Assembly (NCBI RefSeq): GCF_048541585.1
Contig: NZ_CP183303.1
Coordinates: 1,302,001 to 1,366,000, forward strand
Direction: 5' to 3'
Origin: Legionella_C sp048541585
Lineage (GTDB): Bacteria; Pseudomonadota; Gammaproteobacteria; Legionellales; Legionellaceae
DNA: 64,000 nucleotides
This document shows positions 34,990 to 43,489 of this stretch, piece by piece (position 1 is the first letter of the stretch; every line of letters begins with the position of its first letter). The notes beneath the pieces were generated by a model. It was given only the letters and a program-made list of their open reading frames with translations, had not been told where the DNA came from and ran no database searches. The translations under genes were made by a program, and so were the position numbers.

Positions 34990-36618
34990 ATGACATATAG
35001 AACAGAAAAAGCGCAGGCCGCTCACGAAGCTATAATTAGGTATATTAAAGGTGTTTTAAATAAAGAAGTTGTTACGGCAAAGATTAATAGACTTGATTTT
35101 GCTACCTTAACTGAAACAAGTATTAATGGACATAGTCATCTTCTAGATGCCATTCACTTAAGTTTGGTTCTTGCCGAAAAAGACGTTGATGAAAAGATTA
35201 ATTTCTTAATTAAAATCATTTTAAAAAAAGCTCAAGAATTAGGCAAAGATGCTCTTCTTTTTCTGCTAAAAACGCCTTGCCATCGTGGCTTCACACCCCT
35301 TAATTCGCTGCTAAAAGATGGTAGTTTAAAGAATTTTAAAGCTTTTTTTGCTGTAATACATGATTTTATCCAGGCTAAATACTTAACGCCTCAGGATTAC
35401 AAAGATTTACTATTTTTTGTAAATAAATACGATAAAAGTATATTAAATACTTTTTTACATAGTGAGAAACAAGAAAATTTTAAAGCTTATTTTAATGAAA
35501 TACACAATAGTATTGATAACGGTATATTAGATGTTAAAGATTATATCAATTTTATTTTAAGCGCAGAGGCACCACATTCCACAATATTGCATTATGCTAA
35601 TCTAATTAATTCAGCAAATTTTAATTTACTATTTGAAGAGTTTAATTATTTAATCACGCAACATTATTTACCTACCAATCAATTTTATGATTTTATAAGC
35701 AAAATTGACAGTAATAATCTTACTTTACTGCAACATATTATAACTAATAATAATTTAACGATTTTACAGCTCTTTTTAAAAGAATTAAAAAAATCAGTTC
35801 AAAATCAATGGATTAGTTCTGCTGATTTAAGTAAATTATTATTAACTACTTCTGTACGCGGCTTTTCAGTTATTCATTTAGCTATATTTGATGGTAGCTT
35901 AGAACTTCTGCAAGAATTATTTAATTTTTTAAATGAATGTCTTAATGAAGATTTGCTTCCTAAAAAAACGTTGCAAACTTTAATTTTAATACGTAATCAA
36001 ACAGGACTTACTGCTTTTGCAAGTGCTATTAAAACCGGCAAAGCTGAATTAATTGCGCCTTTTATAAATTTTATTCAACAGGCAACTAAAGTCCATTGGC
36101 TAACAGCTAACGATTATTGCAAATTATTTGTACAAGCAAGTAATAGAGGTACTACACCACTTTATCTTGCTCTATTTAGTCAAAATATAGAATTTATTAA
36201 AGAATATTTTTTAGGGCTAAAAGAAGGATTGGCGCAAGGTTATCTGAAAGAAAAAGATATTAAACTACTTTTTATGAAGCGTACTTGTGATGGTGATACG
36301 TGTTTAGCCTATGTAGTAAAGAACGGTTTTTTGTCATTAGTGAAATTTTTTTTACAGGAGGTAAAAGAACTTTGTTCAAATAGTTATTTAACTATTTTGA
36401 ATCAGAAGATAAAAGGAGAATTAGTAGTTTGTATAGGTAAAAATGAGGATGCTAAAAAGATTAATTCTCTACTTAATGAAGAGCGTACAGGAAGTTTGCT
36501 TAATCAATCATCGCCACTAGCTTTTTCTAATCGATTTTTTAAACCTTCTGTAGCGAAGGTCATAAACAAAGCGATAAATACTTTCAATTTCCCTGGCAAT
36601 AGGGGCAGTATGACTTAA
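34990..36618 (+). CDS. Ankyrin-like extended-repeat protein, effector-like
   Basis: A 542-residue all-helical repeat protein. Units of about 48 residues carry an ankyrin-like core (hydrophobic start, G-x-T-P/x-L, then a helix pair): HRGFTPLNSLLKDG near 98, RGFSVIHLAIFDGS near 289, QTGLTAFASAIKTG near 335, RGTTPLYLALFSQN near 384, DGDTCLAYVVKNG near 434. The repeats are longer than the 33-residue canonical ankyrin, due to an extra helix containing YLxxxDYxxLL. No signal peptide. Ankyrin proteins with extended repeats are common Legionella effectors. Binding partner unknown. Confidence 0.72.
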   Translation: MTYRTEKAQAAHEAIIRYIKGVLNKEVVTAKINRLDFATLTETSINGHSHLLDAIHLSLVLAEKDVDEKINFLIKIILKKAQELGKDALLFLLKTPCHRGFTPLNSLLKDGSLKNFKAFFAVIHDFIQAKYLTPQDYKDLLFFVNKYDKSILNTFLHSEKQENFKAYFNEIHNSIDNGILDVKDYINFILSAEAPHSTILHYANLINSANFNLLFEEFNYLITQHYLPTNQFYDFISKIDSNNLTLLQHIITNNNLTILQLFLKELKKSVQNQWISSADLSKLLLTTSVRGFSVIHLAIFDGSLELLQELFNFLNECLNEDLLPKKTLQTLILIRNQTGLTAFASAIKTGKAELIAPFINFIQQATKVHWLTANDYCKLFVQASNRGTTPLYLALFSQNIEFIKEYFLGLKEGLAQGYLKEKDIKLLFMKRTCDGDTCLAYVVKNGFLSLVKFFLQEVKELCSNSYLTILNQKIKGELVVCIGKNEDAKKINSLLNEERTGSLLNQSSPLAFSNRFFKPSVAKVINKAINTFNFPGNRGSMT

Positions 36619-36701
36619 ACGATAATTAATAAATTCTGATTTATAAAATGATAAAGTGGCGTATAATCGGTTAGCTCAAAAGCAATTCAATTTATTTTAA
36701 T

Positions 36702-37895
36702 ATGATTATAAAAGAAATAGATAATCCAGGCAGAGGTAATTGCGCATTTTATGCATTTGCAATTGGTATAATTGATATTATTAAGCATGAGGCAGCAAGA
36801 GGAGGCGATAGCGTAACATTTAAGAAGTTTTATGACTTAAGTCGGACTGCTTCTCAGGAATTTTCTATAACGTTAGAAGATATTAAAAAATTTGATTATA
36901 ACAACCAGGATTATTCATTATTAAATGAAATGCAATCTTGTTTAAGGTTTATTATTTATAATCATCGCAAAGTTGAGCTACTTACTAGAAGCTTGAATTC
37001 ACCTGATGAAGTTCCCCCTACAGCATTTATAGATTTTATGGAAATGGTACACTGTTTTGCTAAAGATGAACCGGCTGAAGCTAATTATAATAGTCTAATT
37101 TACTCTACTGGCGTACGAGAATATGCTAAAGAAATAGCAAATAAAATAAAGCTGATGAACCAGAGAATGGAACGTCTAGCAAAATGGTATCCTGAGAATA
37201 AGACTGACAAGGATTATAGTGAGGCTAGAAGAAAATATATGTTTAATCACTTTGACGAGCCTATTAATAGACTTATTTTAAAGGCCTTTAAAGATGATTT
37301 ATATGTTAATGATAGCCCAACTTTAAAACTTAAAAATACATCTTATATTTTAGCTGCTATAAAAAATATTACAGTGAACAACTGTTGGGGAACGCATCGG
37401 GATTTGGATGAGCTAGCTAGCATATTCAAAATCGATCTCAATACTATTAATTATGGCAATGTCCGTTATTTATATGGTGCTGATAGAGGTTCTAAAAGCC
37501 CTACTATTACTTTAAACAATAAAAACAATGGGCACTGGACAACAAATTTAACTTTTCTAGGCCACTTTAATGGTAAAAAATATGATATTTTCACTAAAGA
37601 TAGCATTCTTACCAAAGAAGAGATTAAAAAGATTTTATTAACTTATACCTCAGGTTGGAAAGCCATTTTAACTAATAGACATCATTTAATAAAAGCACAA
37701 GCGCTTATTGATGCTTGTAATAATAAGCAGACTGATATTTTAAATATACTTGATAACTTAATTGCATATACAGCTAATACAAATTTTGCTGCTAATAGCT
37801 CATTTAAGAAAAGAGTAGATTATATTTTAGAAAGAGCTAAATCTAGTTCTTTACTAGATGAACAATCTATTGAAATGACTATGTCTCTTAATTAA
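36702..37895 (+). CDS. OTU-like cysteine protease (putative deubiquitinase)
   Basis: A 397-residue protein with an OTU-type catalytic layout. The Cys motif is DNPGRGNCAFYAF (Asp7, Cys14), the mid region NCWGTHRDLDELASIFKIDL at 227-246 matches the OTU segment around WG-x-x-x-x-L-x-x-L, and the catalytic His is His278 in NNGHWTTN after SPTITLNN. A long helical insertion (about 50-200) lies between the Cys loop and the WG segment, as in the Lot/Ceg-type OTU deubiquitinases of Legionella. It should cleave ubiquitin or ubiquitin-like conjugates in host cells. Activity inferred, not proven. Confidence 0.72.
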   Translation: MIIKEIDNPGRGNCAFYAFAIGIIDIIKHEAARGGDSVTFKKFYDLSRTASQEFSITLEDIKKFDYNNQDYSLLNEMQSCLRFIIYNHRKVELLTRSLNSPDEVPPTAFIDFMEMVHCFAKDEPAEANYNSLIYSTGVREYAKEIANKIKLMNQRMERLAKWYPENKTDKDYSEARRKYMFNHFDEPINRLILKAFKDDLYVNDSPTLKLKNTSYILAAIKNITVNNCWGTHRDLDELASIFKIDLNTINYGNVRYLYGADRGSKSPTITLNNKNNGHWTTNLTFLGHFNGKKYDIFTKDSILTKEEIKKILLTYTSGWKAILTNRHHLIKAQALIDACNNKQTDILNILDNLIAYTANTNFAANSSFKKRVDYILERAKSSSLLDEQSIEMTMSLN

Positions 37896-37905
37896 ATCTT
37901 TGAAG

Positions 37906-37934
37906 TTAGCGCCAAACTTAAAGATTGGCGCTAA
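37906..37934. terminator. Hairpin between convergent OTU-like and small exported genes
   Basis: TTAGCGCCAA (37906-37915) pairs perfectly with TTGGCGCTAA (37925-37934), followed by TTT, ten bases after the OTU-like gene. Confidence 0.7.
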
Positions 37935-37941
37935 TTTGGGC

Positions 37942-38178
37942 TTATCTCCAGCAGCGTAGTTGACCTGCGCCATTAATCCAGCAATTAGGACGGCCTCGAA
38001 CAGGAACTGCATTAGGGCCTGGGCTGTTGGGAACGCATCTACCATAAAATCTATGAAAGCCGTATCCGCATCCTTGGGCAGCGTAGGACATTGATGAAGT
38101 CAATACACCTACTGTTAAAACTGTGCCTACTGCAAGTGTGCCTAAAAATTTAGGTAAATGCATAGACTTTATTTCCAT
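37942..38178 (-). CDS. Small exported Cys/Gly-rich protein
   Basis: I start at the ATG at 38176-38178, because AAGGAG lies 6 bases upstream on the minus strand; an upstream ATG adds seven residues. The 78-residue protein has a signal peptide (FLGTLAVGTVLTVGVLTSS, cleavage after SYA), then a short mature domain GCGYGFHRFYGRCVPN ... CWINGAGQLRCW. The GCGxGxHRxxGRCxPN pattern is seen in many small secreted proteins of proteobacteria. Four cysteines may form two disulfides. Function unknown. Confidence 0.72.
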   Translation of the reverse strand: MEIKSMHLPKFLGTLAVGTVLTVGVLTSSMSYAAQGCGYGFHRFYGRCVPNSPGPNAVPVRGRPNCWINGAGQLRCWR

Positions 38179-38481
38179 ATTTTTCTCCTTGTTTTGCATA
38201 TTATTCCATTTAATTATAGAGTTGAATTAGTATATTTTGAACTAAAAATTTACATATAATAAAAAAAATGAATAATTTGATTATTTTTTTAGAATAAAAT
38301 TAATTAAGTAACAATAAGTTAATTAAGCGCTAATTCATCAAACACTAGACTAATTGAGTAGGCAAAACTTAAAGAAAAAGACTAAATTCACTTGAGAATA
38401 AAAAAAAATTAAATTTTTTATTCTCATTTAAGAAAATCATGATATAAGAAAGTTTAGTTTGACAAAATAATAAAAATAAGT

Positions 38482-40209
38482 ATGAGACGTTCTTTAGCTG
38501 AGTTAATTTCTGATGACTTAAATGAATTAGCCTATTTTGGTTCTGATGTAGTAGCAAGCGAAGAAGCTATTCGTTTTTTGATGAGAGTTTATAAAGATAA
38601 AAACGCTTTGGGCTGTATTGATTTAGTGCATAAAGATAACTTTGTACAAACACTTAAAACTATAATACTATCTGATGAAAATAAGCTGGCAAAGCAGCTC
38701 AACTTATCTACCTTTAACCAAAAACCTCTTTCCTACAAACAGTATCAATTTCTAGTTGAAGTCGGCAGCCGCAGTATGTCTAAGCAGCGGCAACCGGAGA
38801 CAGTTCACTATTGCGCGGTAGATTTTTTTCTTATACAAAATGGTCAGTCAATTGCCTTTGTTGCCGATCACTATCGCGGACATGATGGCTTCTACAGTGC
38901 ATTTCAAGAAGCTGCTAATGAACTTGGTGTTCATTTTATTATTGCTGGAAATAGCACTTATCAAGCAGATAGCGTGCATTGTCCTATTTTTTCGTTATAT
39001 CACCTCTCCTTAACATATCGAGATAGTAAATTTATTTATAACTTTCTAGTTAAAATTACTAAAAATAATAATCAATCTACTCATACTTTAATAGATTGGA
39101 ATCTATTGCCTCCAGATTATTTATTGTTATCACAAAGTGTGAGTATGTTATGGAGATATGTGGATACTGTTAAAGCAAGAGAGCAAACTGCAGATGTATT
39201 ACCTAGTAAGCTTTTAACTCAAGCATTTTTTGACCAGCGTGTCAGTGTTGGACTTTATCCTGATTATCGTGATCAAGGAAAAGTTCGCAACAGAAATATT
39301 AAATTATTGGCTAATCGTATGGCAGGCGAAGCTGTAGTTTTATTAGAACATAATAAAAGTATTTATAGTGAAATAGAGCTAGCTAATATCTGCTATAAAA
39401 CCCGTTATCCTTTAGTTTACGAATTACTAATAAAGGCTTTAAAAATTGCGGACAAATATCCATTTATTTTAAACCAATCATTAAAAAACTATTCAGAATT
39501 TCATCCTATTGGTGAATTGATTTTTTACTATGCAGGAGTTATCGAAAATTGCTTACAAAATGAAAAATTTAAAAGTATCTTAAATAATCAGGCTATTTTA
39601 ATAGCTATGCATTTCGGATGGCTTGATCTTAAGCAATTTTTTACTGTACTCACTGATACAAGTAAAGAATGTCAAATAAAACAAGAGCCTTGTAACATTA
39701 TATTTAATAACTTAGCAGGCTTTACTAAAATCATCGAGAGGTCATTATTAGACGATAGCGGTACTGGTACAAATCTTTTACCTTTATTATTAACAGCTAA
39801 GACCAAAGATTTCTTTAAAGAGGAAACATTAGGTGATTTATTTAACAAAGGGTTAATACCGTTAAAAGGTGTAGAGCTCATTCATCCTCATCAAATAGAT
39901 AAAAATTATTATAATCAATTAAAAGAGGATCTTGAGAGATTAGATTATCTTCGTAAAACCTTTCTTACCGAGTTATCTAATTTTGCAGAGTATATTTCCG
40001 AGCATGATAGTGAAGATCAAGATGAGCTTGATTTCTCTTTATTTGATATCCCCGAGCCTATTCCATTTTCTAATGAGCCTTCATTAGAGAAACCAGAATT
40101 AAATATGGGTTTATTAGCACAGTCTATGAGTAAGTCTGTTTTTAATAATGTTAAGCCAAACCAGTTGTTATCTGAACAAGAGCAAGGCTTATTGCAAAGT
40201 ATAAATTAA
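38482..40209 (+). CDS. YopJ-family (C55-like) acetyltransferase-type effector
   Basis: A 575-residue protein whose residues ~90-180 match the YopJ/C55 catalytic pattern. His109 in VHYCAVDFFLIQNGQ, an acidic residue (Asp129, one off the usual Glu place) in SIAFVADHYRG, Gln161 and catalytic Cys167 in TYQADSVHCPIFSLYHL, which parallels the MQRSSSDCGIFSL motif of YopJ enzymes. YopJ proteins acetylate host kinases at Ser/Thr/Lys. The C-terminal ~380 residues are helical and unassigned. There is no signal peptide; it neighbours the OTU-like and ankyrin-like genes. Acetylation activity is inferred. Confidence 0.65.
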   Translation: MRRSLAELISDDLNELAYFGSDVVASEEAIRFLMRVYKDKNALGCIDLVHKDNFVQTLKTIILSDENKLAKQLNLSTFNQKPLSYKQYQFLVEVGSRSMSKQRQPETVHYCAVDFFLIQNGQSIAFVADHYRGHDGFYSAFQEAANELGVHFIIAGNSTYQADSVHCPIFSLYHLSLTYRDSKFIYNFLVKITKNNNQSTHTLIDWNLLPPDYLLLSQSVSMLWRYVDTVKAREQTADVLPSKLLTQAFFDQRVSVGLYPDYRDQGKVRNRNIKLLANRMAGEAVVLLEHNKSIYSEIELANICYKTRYPLVYELLIKALKIADKYPFILNQSLKNYSEFHPIGELIFYYAGVIENCLQNEKFKSILNNQAILIAMHFGWLDLKQFFTVLTDTSKECQIKQEPCNIIFNNLAGFTKIIERSLLDDSGTGTNLLPLLLTAKTKDFFKEETLGDLFNKGLIPLKGVELIHPHQIDKNYYNQLKEDLERLDYLRKTFLTELSNFAEYISEHDSEDQDELDFSLFDIPEPIPFSNEPSLEKPELNMGLLAQSMSKSVFNNVKPNQLLSEQEQGLLQSIN

Positions 40210-40237
40210 TTTTAGGTTAGCAATATCTTCACTTAAA

Positions 40238-41218
40238 TTAGGGCAAAGTAATGTTGTGAAGCTTATCTATTGATTCTGAATTCAGATTACGCGAATTTAC
40301 TTCTAAATTGCAAGATTTAATTTCTTGCTTTGCTAACCTAGATATAGGTTTAGCAACCTTTAATTGATTATTAATTATCTCCCTATATTTTGAAACCAGC
40401 GATTGAATTTCAGCAGGAGTTGCTGATATATGAAGAGGGGTGGTAATACTTCCACCTAAGCTTGCATTATGAGTTAAAGCTAAATCTTCTTTATTCACAT
40501 GTAAAATGCTAGCATATTCAAGGCATTTTGGAATTACTTGAAATGTTCTATTAGCAAGGGAAAAATTTTTATTATTCATTAAATAGATACCATAATGAAA
40601 ATAGGCTTCGGCTAACATTAAATAGGCATAAGAACCATAATATTTTAAAAAATTTTGCTTAATATTTTTTATGATATTGCAATATAACTGCTCGATATCT
40701 TCATTAACTATATTAATAATTTTACCAGTAGTATTTTTATATAAATAAGCATAATAGCGTTGACAGGCATGAATGGAATTGAAAGCGATTGCTTGTTTAA
40801 GATAAGTTAATTCTATCTGCGAAAAATCAGTTTGCAACTTTTCAGCTACTTTACAAGCCTTGTAATAAAAATAAATACCTAAAAATAAATCCAGATAATT
40901 AGGGCAAGGTTGTGCATATAATGCTTTATCATTTTTAGTAATTAAGTAGCCATAGGTACTCCAACAAGAGAGCCAGTCTTGGTGAAAAAGAGGTAAATTA
41001 CAAACTTCCTTGAACGAAGGATTTAATATAATTAGTTTTACAAGAAAATCAAATTGATTAGCATCACCGAGTAGTTTTTTTACCTTTTGAATCTGGTCCG
41101 CCCTAGGCATTGCTGTAAATTCATTAAGAAAATTTGTAGTAATATTTAATGGATCAGGAGCTAAAAATTCTTTCAAAGTTTGTATCTTTTTAGGCTCTGC
41201 ATGAAAAAAATCATACAT
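40238..41218 (-). CDS. Alpha-helical orphan, effector-like
   Basis: A 326-residue helical protein starting MYDFFHAEPKKIQTLKEFL. It has conserved-looking stretches LIILNPSFKEVCNLPLFHQD and YFYYKACKVAEKL, and a TPR/Sel1-like pattern of paired helices (YAYLMLAEAYFHYGIYLMNN). Legionella genomes hold a family of this general style; I think it may be DUF5630, but I am not sure. No signal peptide or membrane segment. Its stop is 28 bases from that of the convergent YopJ-like gene. Confidence 0.6.
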   Translation of the reverse strand: MYDFFHAEPKKIQTLKEFLAPDPLNITTNFLNEFTAMPRADQIQKVKKLLGDANQFDFLVKLIILNPSFKEVCNLPLFHQDWLSCWSTYGYLITKNDKALYAQPCPNYLDLFLGIYFYYKACKVAEKLQTDFSQIELTYLKQAIAFNSIHACQRYYAYLYKNTTGKIINIVNEDIEQLYCNIIKNIKQNFLKYYGSYAYLMLAEAYFHYGIYLMNNKNFSLANRTFQVIPKCLEYASILHVNKEDLALTHNASLGGSITTPLHISATPAEIQSLVSKYREIINNQLKVAKPISRLAKQEIKSCNLEVNSRNLNSESIDKLHNITLP

Positions 41219-41331
41219 TTTAAGCTACTCTAGAAAATCAGTGCGGCGGATTTTATCATGAAAAATGTTTAAAAAAAATTTAAGCAAGTTATTGAGCTTA
41301 TATATTGAAATAAATTATAAATTTATTGTAA

Positions 41332-41559
41332 TTATTCACCGGCTTGACGACATTCATTTTTAGCATTTTCTCTACATAACTGAACGCAATTAGAATTATC
41401 AACTTGTTCACATTTAGCGATACATTTTTTTACAATCTTCTGAATACAATCTTTTTCTGCATTTTTATCTTCTTGCAAATTTATACCTAGGTTAGAAGAG
41501 GCTTGTAAAGGAGAAAAAAGTATTGATGTAAATAAAAAGCTTATAATTAATTTTTGCAT
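41332..41559 (-). CDS. Small exported Cys-rich protein
   Basis: A 75-residue protein with a signal peptide (LIISFLFTSILFSPLQAS) and a mature helical domain with six cysteines in CX3-like spacing (CIQKIVKKCIAKCEQ ... NCVQLCRENAKNECRQ). The pattern suggests a disulfide-bonded helical hairpin in the periplasm or outside. The start has AGGGAGA upstream. Function unknown. Confidence 0.7.
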   Translation of the reverse strand: MQKLIISFLFTSILFSPLQASSNLGINLQEDKNAEKDCIQKIVKKCIAKCEQVDNSNCVQLCRENAKNECRQAGE

Positions 41560-41630
41560 AAATCTCCCTATAAATTTAGATTACTACCATAAATTATAGG
41601 TTATATAGAGAAGTAAAATTAATTTTTGAA

Positions 41631-41776
41631 TAGACCTCTTGCATAACCTACTTAGGTTACGCGATTACTGTGTTGCAAGGGTTTCTCCGGTGCTCATTTA
41701 CGCCATGTAAACTCCGCTCCTCAAAACCCTTGCGCCTTGCACTCACGCAAAATAAACAGGTTATGCAAGAGGTCTA
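41631..41776. repeat. 146-bp palindromic MITE-like repeat, copy 2
   Basis: Same element as at 13908-14053, with the same TAGACCTCTTGCATAACCTA start and its complement at the end. It is intergenic, between the Cys-rich protein and the coiled-coil gene. A TA base pair flanks each end as part of the repeat. Confidence 0.85.
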
Positions 41777-41786
41777 ATAAATGAGT

Positions 41787-42983
41787 TTAATGCAATATTA
41801 AGGTTGAATTTTCTGGAGCCTCTTGTTTAGTTGGTTTATCAACAGCATAAAAGCCTATTTCTTTTAATGCAGCAGTAGGGCTTGAACTTACAGTGGCATT
41901 ATAAGTACGTTCTAGTCTATCAATGTGGTTTGCACTACGATTTAAAAGTTCCTCATAACGTTCATTACTACGACGCAATTCTTCCTGAACTAAGCGAAGT
42001 TTATTATTAGTTTCAGTGACATGCTCATTCATCTGCTCGAAACCTTTTTTTCTGTCAGCAAGAAATTCTTGTAAACGCTCTTGAAATATAAGTCGTTGAT
42101 TTTCGGTTTCAGGAATAACTGTATTAATAAGATTGTCAATAGTACCTTGTAAGGTTAGTGCGACATTATTAGCTTGATCTAATTCCAGGCCCATTTTTGT
42201 TTTAACTTCATCTAATTCAAAAATTTTAGCTGATAGTTGTACTTGACTTTCTTCATAGTCTTTAATAGTTTTTTCGAGCTGTAATTTATTTTTAGCTAAC
42301 AGCTTGGTATGTTCTTCAACAGCGTTTGCAAAATTGGTTGAAGTGTTGTGCAACTCATCTTTTGTTAGCGTTAATTGTTTTTCAACATTAACTAAGTGGC
42401 TCACTTGTAAGTGTAATTGCTCAACTTCTTGACTTAATTGTTCAACTAGAGCTGTAAGATGCTTATTTTCTTTTTTAAATTTACTAATTTCATGGGCTAA
42501 TTCACTACGTAATTTTTCTAGTGACTCAATTACTATGCCTAGAGTATCTGCTAAATTTAAAATACCTTTTTTAAGATTATCTTTATCATTTTGACTTTGT
42601 TTATGATGATTATCAAGTAAGAGGCTACTAGCTACATACGTAAAAAGTGTGAAGAAACTAATAATAAAAAGAGCTACAATATGAGTAAGAATACTAACTA
42701 CAAATAAAGGCACAATAACAATTGAACCAGCTATTACCTTTTGCCACCAAGGAAGTTGTCCCCAGAACTTCGCGGCTCTTGATAAGAGACTTGTGTTTTG
42801 TGCAAATGCTTCAATCATCTTATCTAATTCTTCTTTCATTTGCTTTAATTGATTTTGAGTAAAATTTATTTGCTGAAGTTTGTCCTCTTTGTCAGCGTCA
42901 TTACTTTCTTCTTCAGAGACATTAGGTTCTTCGATATTTAATTCATTTGCTGCAATGTTGTTTTTAAGTTCTTCTGTATTCAT
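41787..42983 (-). CDS. Two-TM long coiled-coil protein, effector-like
   Basis: A 398-residue protein. Residues 1-75 are acidic and helical; WWQKVIAGSIVIVPLFVVSI and IVALFIISFFTLFTYVASSL (about 78-120) are two adjacent membrane segments forming a hairpin; residues ~130-375 form an almost uninterrupted coiled coil (heptads in LTALVEQLSQEVEQLHLQV, KTMLAKNKLQLEKT-like stretches). Such a hairpin-TM plus coiled-coil design is seen in Legionella LegC-type proteins that act at host membranes and in some bacterial envelope proteins. Both soluble parts face the same side. Role uncertain. Confidence 0.7.
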   Translation of the reverse strand: MNTEELKNNIAANELNIEEPNVSEEESNDADKEDKLQQINFTQNQLKQMKEELDKMIEAFAQNTSLLSRAAKFWGQLPWWQKVIAGSIVIVPLFVVSILTHIVALFIISFFTLFTYVASSLLLDNHHKQSQNDKDNLKKGILNLADTLGIVIESLEKLRSELAHEISKFKKENKHLTALVEQLSQEVEQLHLQVSHLVNVEKQLTLTKDELHNTSTNFANAVEEHTKLLAKNKLQLEKTIKDYEESQVQLSAKIFELDEVKTKMGLELDQANNVALTLQGTIDNLINTVIPETENQRLIFQERLQEFLADRKKGFEQMNEHVTETNNKLRLVQEELRRSNERYEELLNRSANHIDRLERTYNATVSSSPTAALKEIGFYAVDKPTKQEAPENSTLILH

Positions 42984-43360
42984 TCCCTGTTTTCCTTAAA
43001 TTTTTGTTATAGTAAAAACAACTTAATTTCTAACCAGAATGTAGAGACTACCGCTATACTTTAACACATTGAGTTTACAAAAAGATCTAGTTTGATTTTA
43101 ATTAGGAGTTATAAATTTATTAGGCTAATAATTAGAGGGTAAGGGTATGATTCATTGCTAAAGCATGAGCTAATCTTTATTTCTACTTTATTAAAACACT
43201 GCTTTTAATGCCAGGGGATGGCTATTTACTCCTCTCAGACAATTATACCAATTTTATTTACTGCATTAGTTATTAATTGTCACTATGATAAACAATAGGA
43301 ATAAGCCACTAAGGCTTATTTATTAACTTTAGTAAGCATATCTTGCATCGAAAGATTATC

Positions 43361-43452
43361 TTTGGTGCAATACACGAAAATCATACTTCGAAATGCCTAT
43401 GTAGAAAGCTACAATGTGCGCATTATGTATGATTTTCGTGCGTTGCGCTTAA
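43361..43452. repeat. Palindromic repeat family 2, copy A
   Basis: CACGAAAATCATAC (43373-43386) and GTATGATTTTCGTG (43427-43440) are a perfect 14-base inverted repeat, with GCAATA/GCAACG extensions, enclosing the shorter ATGTAGAAAGCTACA palindrome. It shares the ATGTAGAAAGCTAC ... TTTTCGTGCGTTGC core with 49950-50022. It lies past the trehalase gene end. Confidence 0.7.
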
Positions 43453-43489
43453 ATCTAACCTTTCATTGCCCTTACTAACTTTAATCCAG

